Part shown: positions 54,767 to 64,000 of the stretch, piece by piece
How the letters are laid out: the number at the start of each line of letters is the position of its first letter
How positions within the stretch are numbered: position 1 is the first letter of the stretch
DNA from: Maratus speciosus
Lineage: Eukaryota; Arthropoda; Arachnida; Araneae; Salticidae
Length of the DNA: 64,000 bases
NCBI GenBank assembly: GCA_963932465.1
Contig: OZ010787.1
Location: forward strand, 12,769,284 to 12,833,283
Direction: 5' to 3'
Notes under the pieces: model-generated
What the model was told of the DNA's origin: nothing
Databases searched by the model: none
Seen by the model: only the letters and a program-made list of their open reading frames with translations
Made by a program: the position numbers and the translations under genes

Positions 54767-57700
54767 TAGATAACCCGGTTAATAACTGGAGATTTGTGGG
54801 TGTGATAACCTTGTAGAATTTTATTTTTTAAATTAATATTTATTTCATTATTTTTCTGGTATTTACATTTTTTCTTCAAAAATAGATCGAAATATATTTC
54901 AGCGTATTTTTCAGAAGCAAAATAGATCAAAATGTTATACAATTTTTATAATTAATCGTTCACTTAATCACAAAATTTTCTTCTCTTTTTTGAATTTTAC
55001 ATTCGGTCAATAAATAAGTAAATAAATAAATAAAAGACATACATTTTAATCACCAAATTGTCCCGAGAAAAAGGAAAACAGAATTAGCCACTTAACCGGA
55101 AATTATCTCTTCTTTCAACGCAGGTTTTTAAAAATCAGCTTCGGAGTCCGTCTTCATACAGAAACTATATCAAACTCTGAAATTTTCAATACCAATACCT
55201 AATTTTTGCAACATACTTGGATTTCTCGGTACTTTTATTGTAGGATACGAAACGGGAAGTCATTCGGTCAGGTTCTGCTTCAATTTGTCGCGCACAATTC
55301 ACGAATTAAAAACTTCACTAAAATCAGATATAAAAAAAATTCGGCTCCATTTTAACAATTGATATTTTTGGACAAAGCAGTAAAACATATATATATATGT
55401 AGGATTTGAATTTAAAAATACTTTATTTTCTTTTGACATGCATGATCAGCAAATTAACTGACGCTCTGATATTTTTATTATCCATGATTTGAAAGCACCA
55501 CGAATTATGAAAATTCACGATCACCAGATCAAGGTTTGGGCATATTCAAAATTAGAAAAGAGACAGTCTATAAAATTATATTGGTCACGAAGTATCGGCT
55601 TATGACATGCCAAGGAAGGCACTTTCAGGCCTAATCAAATTGTTCGAAAGAAGTATATTATAGGTTTTAAGTGAGAAATGTACTGTATTTAAAGAAGGTA
55701 CCAATGAAGTGGTGTAACATTATCTTTATAGAATTTTATTAAAGTGTATGTGTTTTTATTCCAACGTCTAGTTATTCAAGTCATCTATAAATTAACATTT
55801 TATATATAATCTTATATATATATATATATATATATACCATAGATATTTTTTAAATATACCTGTATCTAAAATCGGCCGGTAACATGTTAGTTATAACTCG
55901 CTATATCTAAAAAAAAATCATGACCGCCTTTAAAAAATTAAAAAATTTGACGCCTCGACGAATTGATACCACGACGAATTGTCGCTGCGACGAACTGACG
56001 CCGATATGAATTGTGCGCGATGAGTTGTTCTGCGATGAGTTGGGTGCGACGAATTGACACAACACCATTCGGTCAAATAGCTTAGTAATAGAATCTTTAA
56101 AATTTGAAACATCTAATGTGAAATGTATTTGTAATCATTGCCGATGAGCTGTAATTTTGTATTCGCATATCTGAAGCTTCTAGAAATTCATTTCTGTTAA
56201 AAGTTTTATGTGCTTCATTCTTATTTCTTTCCGAGTATAATTTAAAATATATTTTCGAAAAAATTGGGAATTTTAACATATATTTTTTAAAAAACAGAAA
56301 TCGATTTATAGAAACATTAAATATGCGAATCTAAAATTACAGCTCATACCGCAAAGTAGTTCTTGAGTTATTCTTTAAAAGAAAAAAACTAAACTACCGG
56401 CAGTATAATCTGTAATTCAAGTATTATAAATAAATTTAACATTAAGAGTACCAAACTTTAAAATTTCATAATTCCTAAACTACTATACCGAATGATTTCT
56501 CGTTTGGTATTTTAAAATAAAACTTAGCGAAAACATCAAGTATGATGTCAAAATTAGAGGTTTGTATTGAAATTTTCAGAGTTTGGTATAATTTCAACCG
56601 GAGAAGACTCTCTAAGCTTTTATAAAACTTTCCAACAAAGTTGAAAAGTGTTTATGACTTTGGTTTGTCTGGCCGTCTGTCCGCGCTCTAACTCTCGTAA
56701 ATGTACTCGGATTGCCCTGAAATTTTTGGATGTTATTGACGTTTACCATAGCACGATCTCTATTTCAAATTAAGCTTGTAGCATGCTTAGTTCGTTTACA
56801 GAGACAGTCAAAAGTATTCCGTTACATTACGACCATGTCAAAAAATTCGTTTCAAATGATTTTTAATGATGTTATACACATCCAAACATATCAAAATTGA
56901 TACGCATTTATGAAGTGCACTAAATTATGCATTCTGGAGACTATGCGGTGAAAAGAATAGTTATTATTCATTTAAAGGGCCACACAAAAGTATTCTGTTA
57001 TACTAGTGGTCTCTGCCCCCGCTCACTAACGCTCGCCAACCCCCATGAATTGCGACACAAATCGCATTGGGGCCGCTACGCGTCCCCAGCTCGCTTCGCT
57101 TGCTCGCCAGTTTTTGCAGCAACTCTTGCCATAATGAGTACTATCATAAATTCTTTTAACTTATGAAATTTTCAAAAAAATTTAAGGTAAAAAACAGTAA
57201 TTGAAAACTTGGTGCTACCAATAGGCATTAATTATTTTAACATTATGAAAGTTACCAATTTTCGAAATGTAAAATAATTAACAGAAAACAATTACCTTGG
57301 AACACAATTAATTTAAAATTCATTGTGCATAATATTGTACAGCACAGCTTAAATTTATTTTGAAAAACTCTTGGAAAACACTACCTGATACCAAAATAGT
57401 TCAATATAAATCAACAAACACTATCTAAAGTTAATTCGACGTGAAAAATAACAATATCTCTCAGACACTTGGCAAGTTAACAAAACGTAAACAATACGTT
57501 TTCTAATTTGTCTAAAAGAAACTTTTGATCATAAAGCAGACTTTCTGAATGTATCACGTGACCGTAAAACGAACCAATGGCCATTGCTATTCTTATATCT
57601 GCCAAAAGATCTTACTGTGTTTAAAAACAGCTCCTGCTCTGAATTTTAATTTGCTGAATTAGATATAAAGGCGAGTGAATATGAGGTCATATTGACAAAA

Positions 57701-58256
57701 TTATACTAAAATATTTCAGTTTTATATAAACTCTAAAGCTCATGACATCATTGGGATTTCCTAAAAAACCGTTCCTGTGCATTTCCTGGCTTTTTCTGCG
57801 CTATTTTCCGGGAGGTAACTCCTTCACACTATGGAAAACTTTCCCAGAAATCGGCTGTTTGTTTTAAACAATTCTACCGTGTGCCATGATACTTTTGGAG
57901 TCCATATGAGAATGAATCCTTTCTTTCAAATATGACATCATTTTTTTTATGAGAACCATTCATCTCTTCCGAGATTAGAGCGTCATTTAAGCAATTATTT
58001 TAAAATTCCTAAGTTTAATTAAATATTCATTTTAATTAATTGTAAATCATGTAATTTTCAGAAATATTTTATTTTGTGTATAACAAAAATCTTTAAATAA
58101 ATAGCAAGAGTCCAGTCTATTTATGTGAAGGAATGAGGATCAGGAATATGACACCATCACTCACACAGTTATAGTAAAATATTTTAATTTATGGATGAAA
58201 ATGCATCTTGTGAAGAAAATCATTAGACGAAACGCAATTTTTCACCTTGATTCAAC
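54767..58256. other. AT-rich part of the ~5-kb insertion; minisatellite at 55948-56062
   Basis: No protein-coding gene found. 55948-56062 contains about six diverged units near GCGACGAATTGACGC with a period of 16-19 bp. 56630-57005 shares a repeat family with 34.2-34.7 kb. 57005-57125 is a short GC-rich stretch with GCTCGCTTCGCTTGCTCGCC. Confidence 0.5.
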
Positions 58257-59369
58257 ATAAAATATATAATGTGAACTTTAAAAAGTCCACAGTTTTACTT
58301 AAAAGGCGACTAAAGTAATGAAAAAGGTGTTACAAGTTTTAAATATACATTTTATTTAAAACTTCTTAGTACTTTCAAGCTTTTCAAGCTCATCACCAGA
58401 GAATATTTTAATAACTAATTGTTGTTTATTTATACAAATACGTCACTTTGTTTTGAAAATGAGAGAGCCAATAATTACTAGAGTTGAAAGTAAAAGTAAC
58501 CGTAACAGTTTCTTGGATTGAATTTAATTAGAAGAAATATATATTATTATTAATTGCAGTTTCATTTATTTTTGTGATATCACTCTGTTCTCTGATTGTT
58601 TTTACACAGGATTTCTATGGATTCTCTTATAGTGGATGCGTAATAATTGGATGCTGGGAATATGATTTGTATGATCAAAATCTATTGCGATATTCTGATT
58701 GAAATTTAAACGAGAGAGAACTGTGGATTACTCACACCTCTAATCCACAACTCCCTCTCGTTTGAATTTCAATCATAACATCGCAATATATTTTGATCAT
58801 GCAAAAATCATATTCCCAGCATCCAATTATTATGCATCCACTATAAGAGAATCCATAGACATCCTGTGTAAAAACAATGAAGTATGTAACGACACCCTAT
58901 CGTATACAATATCCCCAGTTTATGGTTCAATATCCTGAAAATAAATCCTGAAAACTTGAACAAAGTGACGTATTAAAATTTAAAGTACGGCAGTTAAATA
59001 TTTTCTTTCTACCCAGGAAAAGTGACGTATGAGAACAGAGCGATGTCATAAAAATAAATGGAACTGCAATTAATAATAATATATATTTCCTCTAATTAAA
59101 TTCAATCCAAGAAACTGCTACTGCTACTTCTACTTTCAACTCTAGTAATTATTGGATCTCTCATTTTCAAAAGAAAGTGATGTATTTGTATGAATAAACA
59201 ACAATTAGTTATTAAAATATTCTCTGATGATGAGCTTGGAAAGCTTGGAAGTACTAAGAAGTTTTAAATAAATTGTATATTTTAAACTTGTAACATCTTT
59301 TTCATTACTTTAGTCGCCTTTTAAGTAAAACTGTGGACTTTTTTTTAAAGTTCACATTATATATTTTAT
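58257..59369. repeat. 1.1-kb foldback element
   Basis: The arms pair from ATAAAATATATAATGTGAAC (58257) and its complement (59350-59369), through AAGTCCACAGTTTTACTTAA and AATTACTAGAGTTGAAAGT, to a centre near 58725-58740 (AACTGTGGATTA and TAATCCACAACT). The right arm holds an extra ~150 bp (about 58882-59030) absent from the left arm. No coding frame. Confidence 0.85.
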
Positions 59370-59740
59370 GCATCTTTTGTTTTCCGAATGATGTCATTAT
59401 CTTCATCGAAAACATTTCGTTTTATATATTGCTTACTATGAAAGCTTTTTTATTCACTGTCCTTTTATTTACACTGATTACTTAATATTATTTCTCAGTA
59501 AATAATCTGTGTTCTGCTCTTACGTGATTAGTGCATAAATAAACGGCATCATTTTAATATGTTTACATTTTATGAAACCATTGAAATTTTTCTTTTAAAT
59601 ATGATGCAAGTTTCAGAGGTGAAATCACGCTTCTGATTGGTGGAATGCAATAAGGCAAATTAATTGTGTTACTGCAGTTCTTGCCAAACGTCATGCAATA
59701 ATTCAGTCTTATTTTAGCGCCACATAAGAGAAATATATAT
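59370..59740. other. Right edge of the ~5-kb insertion, no feature seen
   Basis: AT-rich; nothing recognisable as the terminus of a known element. Confidence 0.35.
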
Positions 59741-59868
59741 GTAGATTCCGTATAACTACACTTATGAAACTTTTTGTGTAGCAAAACGCAAGTATGACAG
59801 ACATATTAGTGGAATAAAACGCAAAACGAATTTTTGTGAGATGTGTCACTTTTCTTGTGGGTGAGCGA

Positions 59869-61344
59869 TATATTTTTTAAATATTTTAGAGGTTTTACAT
59901 AATAGAACACATTAAAATATATACCCGATGAAGACTGGTGTATTAAGATGTTTTTATTTTATTTATTTCGTGAATGGAGGTATAATTGTATACCTCCGTA
60001 GAAAATTAGTTGTGACATAACACGTAACGGAGATTTGTTTACATGTTACACCTAATTTCCTCTATTAGCACTGTCACTTATTTTGTGAATGTGATAAATA
60101 GATTATTCATTCAATAATGCTTTCTTTTTCTCTGAAAATTCTTTTATATCTAAATTAAATTTTATTATGAAGATAATATTTTTTTTTCAAAAATTATGTT
60201 TGAACTGCTTTGCATGCAGTTAGTTCCCATTATCTCTCTCTCTTCACATTTCCTTTCTTGGATGAGTTTTTTCCTCTAACACTGCCATTCTCTGTCATAC
60301 CTCCCGCACATTTTCAATACCGAGCAACATTTTCAATTTTTACACCATCGAATAGGGGAAAATGTACTTTGAAATGCAATTTGTTCGAAAACTATATCGC
60401 AATTTGCTTGAAAACTGTATTGCAATTTACTCAATTTTTATTGTTTTTAAAATAATTTCCGAGCATGAATTTTTTTCAAATGTATCTCTATCACGTGCAG
60501 AGGATTGCGAAAGATAAATCCGTTTGCACTTAAATTAATATAAAAAGCTCATCATTTGTTTCCAACTTAAATTCCATAACGAAATTAAAACATCCATTAA
60601 TCAATAATTAAATCAATAAAATATAAAAAAAAACACAAATTTAAGACATGTAATCTAATTTCGTGCCTAAGCCACTGAAATGAACAGAATAAAAAAGGCT
60701 GATTGTAAATAGCAATCTTTGGCGATTTCTTCAGCTGTTAAATCCTGACGCGAGACTAATATGAAAATATCGCTTTTAATACATTTCAAAGCTTTATTTG
60801 AAAGCATTACTGCTGTTTTCATATAAATATAATTTTTAGTATTGTTAATGGGCATTCTAAAAAAATATATTAATTGTAAAAAATCTATTAGAATTATCAA
60901 TTAAAAAGAAAAAAAAACAGTAGATCCGTGCGAGGCTTTCTTCACCGCTATCTTTGAGATTAATTGTTGACACATTTTTTCATTAACTGCAATTTTTTAA
61001 TCAAACAACGCGTTTTAACGATATATAAAGTATACTGCATCAAAAGCCGTTTGCAGAATCTTTCGAAAAATACCTCATTCATCGCTGTGTCTTTATTATG
61101 TTCAGAAGAAAAAGATGCCTTTATTATGTGCTGAGATAAAAAGATGTCTTTATTATGTGCTGAGAAAAAAGGATGTTGACATCAGAAATAATATATATTA
61201 TGGTTTTTCCCTATATTCTCTAACCCGGGAAGCTCGGGTTTATCCCCTAGTTTTATTAAAATCAGAGAAGAAATATTTCTATCTTGATGCATCCTTGAAT
61301 TCCTGTGCAAGTTTCCCTAAAGTAACTAAATGAGTTCAAACATA
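59869..61344. other. No gene; small hairpin and short tandem repeat
   Basis: 59976-59997 is a hairpin with 9-bp arms GGAGGTATA and TATACCTCC. 61091-61175 has three 28-30-bp units near AAAAAGATGCCTTTATTATG. No coding frame supported. Confidence 0.5.
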
Positions 61345-63156
61345 CAGTGGCGGTCAAAAGTTTCCGGCCAGCATAAAACTTTTAGTTAATTTGTAAGTTA
61401 AGTACACCCATTTGAAGAGAAATCTCAAAGTGATGCTTATACACTTTATTGACATAATAGTTAGGAACATATTTATGGAATAAAAAATAAATATCAATAA
61501 ATTTAATTGACAAAATTAATTGCAAGCATGTTCTCAAATGTTTCCGGATATCTTGCAAGTTTGAAAAAAAATGGTGTTATAATAGAAAATAACAGTGATC
61601 AACAACATTTACAATCAGTATTTTATCGTCATACATTTAACAATAAATACTGCGGCCCAGCGACGTGGTATCGATTCAACGAACGGTTGAAAATCGTCTA
61701 TGGTAAGTTTTTTCCATGGTTCTTGCGAATTTTGCGAAAAGTCTGCTGAAGTGGAATATTTATAATTCCGCACACGTTTTCAAGTTCGTTCCAAACATTT
61801 TCAGTTGGATTCTGATCGGGTGATTGGGCTGTCCATTTCAAAAGCGGAATGTTTTTGTGCTAAAGCCACTGCTTGACGTGCTTGCATGTATGATTTGGGT
61901 CGTCATCATGCTGAAACAAATAGTTGCGACCATAATTTTTCCTCTAATAAGGCAACAAAGGATCTTGCAAGATATCTTTATACATTGCACCATTCATATT
62001 GCAGCGAATTTCCACTAACGGACCGACACATTTTCCACAAAATGCTCCCCACAGCATAACGTGCCCTCCGCCATGCTTCATTGAAGGAGTAACATATCTC
62101 GAACCTTTTCTTTTGTTTTTAAGTCGTCGGACGTAGTGTTTGCCATCACTCCCAAAAAGGTTGAACTTCAATTCATCCGAAAATAGTACTTTTTCCCAGT
62201 TTACACTTGACCAGCCTTTGTGTTTCTTGGCAAACGCCAGTCGGGCCCTCTGATTTTCTTACTTATGAAAGGTTTTTTAATACCGACTCACGTCCTACGT
62301 CACGTAAGCGTCTTGACACGGTAGACCGACTTATTTCAGAAATATTTTAAACCGTAAATCGAGGGGAATTGAAGCGGCATTTTTATGCGGGTCATCAACT
62401 GCTGTTCTCCTGATAATTCTGTCCACACGAATAAGGAAAGGGCAGGTGACGTCACTGTTGGTTGAATTACTGTTGGTCAGCAAGAAAAACCTGTTCATTC
62501 ATTATGACTCCTACCTGTACACATGAACTAGGGAAATTTGATTGGTCTACGTTTAACAGGTCTCTGATATGATTGGCCTACATCGCCAAGGCTATTCCTG
62601 CAATGATCTTTATGACAAAAATGTAGTTGGTAGATTGGTTGACGGAAGTGTTTGTTTGTAAACATGCCTTTCCTTATAGTGGTTTTCCGGGGCCTCCCGG
62701 ACCGTGGCATGTCCTGAAGGTCATGGCCATCTTTATATTTTTTTTAATATCGTTCACAGTAAATTTTCCGATCGATAACTTTGCCGCAATCTCACGAGAG
62801 GATTGGCCCTTTAGCGACAAATAAATCACTTGTTTTAGAACAATAATTGCTGAACTTTCCATTTTTTAATTTCAACTACATTATTCACGTTGATTAATTA
62901 GCAAACATAGTCAAAAAAACACTTTATCGATAGCAAAAACTAACAAATGACGAATGGCCGGAAACTTTTGCACACGCGGATTTCAAATTCCTCCCCTTTG
63001 TATCAAGTAACTTCAGTATCCAACAAAAATGATCACGTGGCCAGAGGTTATTTGCTTATCCCTAACTTTTGAGCAATTGTGCTTTTTCTTCGCTGAAACG
63101 TTCTGGCAAACAAATCAAAGAAACTAACTGGCCAGAAACTTTTGACCGCCACCATG
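61345..63156 (-). mobile_element. Tc1-like transposon, decayed full-length copy
   Basis: Ends CAGTGGCGGTCAAAAGTTTC (left) and, complemented, CATGGTGGCGGTCAAAAGTT (right; two extra bases), with TA at 61343-61344 and 63157-63158; 1.8 kb. It encodes the broken transposase at 61560-62862. Confidence 0.88.
61560..62862 (-). pseudogene. Tc1-like transposase
   Basis: On the minus strand it starts with a helix-turn-helix (YLSLKGQSSREIAAKLSIGK and GRPRKTTIRK). Further on comes the catalytic part FNLFGSDGKHYVRRLKNKRK, VTPSMKHGGGHVMLWGAFCG and MYKDILQDPLLPY, then in another frame YLFQHDDDPNHTCKHVKQWL (second Asp) and TAQSPDQNPTENVWNELE (third-motif Glu). Usual length would be about 340 codons. Frameshifts and stops disrupt it in several places. 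Of the three Tc1 families here (this one, 31112-32691 and 23566-47108) each has distinct ends, so they are separate lineages. Confidence 0.88.
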
Positions 63157-64000
63157 TATGCTTACATAAACCCTACCGTTAGAAGTCAAACTCCCCACTT
63201 AAAGCTATCCCTAAATAAATATTTTTCTCCACTCAACAACACAAACTTTCTGACACTTTTAGGCTGCGTTCAGAAATGAAATTTGTCAATCCTTCTGCAC
63301 TTTTCCAGGAAATATTTTCTTCTGCACCTTTCTGCGGTTTATCCACAAAAGGATGCAGGGAATCAGCAATGGGTCAGGAGATAAGGAGTTTAGTTCTGCT
63401 TGACGGAAAGGTTCCTCTCTTGCAGGACATCAGTCAAGGGGTCTCAGGACTCTTAAAGCTTCAAAATGTTCGAAATTAAAAAAATTTTAGATCTTAAACT
63501 CTTACCTTTTCTGGACATTTCGATATAACTGTTTCCTTGAAATTCCCATTAGAACAGAACTTATGACTTTTAGAATTATACCCGCTGAATAGCTGAAGCC
63601 GCGTTTCCAAAACTTTCAAGTCATTTTTCTCCAAATGACGTTTTTGAGCATAACGCGCAGGACACCTCGAAAATTTCTGAATATGTTTTCATGAAATTTT
63701 CAAAAGGCATGTTTCATGTTAGTCTGTATAAATTGAACCGAAAATTTCCTCTTTATTGTTCAAGAAAATGTATGTTTTAGGTGATTATACTGTTGAAATT
63801 TTCAAAATTGTATTAGCTAATACAGCTTTGTATGCAAATTTATTTAGGTTCTGGGTAATTATTACAATCTTAAATATAAGTAGGCACCAAAATTTTCTTT
63901 CTAGTTGCAAAATTTATTTTGTAATCCTGCGCGTACACTGCTATACAAATTTTCTTCTCGTCAAATGTCTGACAGTTTGGAGTCCCCTATAAATGCTAAT
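63157..64000. other. No feature seen
   Basis: A 67-codon open frame at 63276-63479 has no recognisable family and no supporting context. Confidence 0.35.

Larger units (their letters stand above)
54505..59868. mobile_element. MITE with TCGCTCACCC ends, copy 2, split by ~5 kb
   Basis: The left part 54505-54766 matches 46629-46890 and the right part about 59741-59868 matches the rest of copy 1. TATA flanks both ends. Between the halves lie 54767-59740, which copy 1 lacks. The break falls at ...AAGTGAT and ATTCCGTA of the copy-1 sequence AAGTGATTTTCCGTATG. Confidence 0.8.

Overview
This window is AT-rich, intergenic-type DNA from an animal genome. I found no host protein-coding gene I could support. 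Nearly everything recognisable is transposable-element (TE) sequence: Tc1/mariner, pogo-like, PIF/Harbinger-like, hAT-like, piggyBac-like, Helitron-like and Mutator-like DNA elements, one Ty3/gypsy and one Ty1/copia retrotransposon, tRNA-derived SINEs, foldback elements and satellites. An arthropod is the best guess. A spider or other arachnid is possible, because the Tc1 relic at 23.6-47.1 kb resembles, from memory, a family common in spider genomes. That is inference.

Layout. 0-9 kb: palindromic MITEs, a repeat with an RTE-like tail, a deleted Tc1/mariner element (1861-2728), a decayed copia gag and LTR (3230-4263), and an unidentified GC-rich block of about 1.9 kb bounded by a 16-bp direct repeat (4944-6854). 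9.36-15.27 kb: a Ty3/gypsy element on the minus strand with both LTRs, a 5-bp target duplication (TSD), a gag/pol -1 frameshift site, a SINE in one LTR and a 302-bp insertion in pol. 15.34-20.37 kb: a hAT-like element with an 8-bp TSD that holds two large tandem arrays. 20.6-22.9 kb: a SINE inside a MITE, and a foldback element with a tRNA-like head in each arm.

23.57-47.11 kb is one nest of elements. A Tc1-like transposon is the outermost host. Its transposase reading frame is cut twice. The first cut is a Harbinger-like element (23926-30803) that carries a pogo-like transposon with two MITEs, plus a Helitron-like repeat array. The second cut is an element with 9-bp TSDs (30873-45708) that carries a 12.2-kb hAT-like element with 8-bp TSDs (31018-43221), which in turn holds another Tc1 element and satellites.

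47-64 kb: piggyBac-like and hAT-like MITEs, a second nest (about 49996-54394) with an uninterrupted copy of the Harbinger-like element and a second copy of the Helitron-like array, a MITE split by about 5 kb of DNA, a 1.1-kb foldback element, and a decayed Tc1 element (61345-63156).

All transposase and polyprotein genes here carry stops, frameshifts or deletions. None looks able to move by itself. The interest lies in the nesting, which gives a relative order of insertions, and in several non-autonomous elements that carry satellite DNA.
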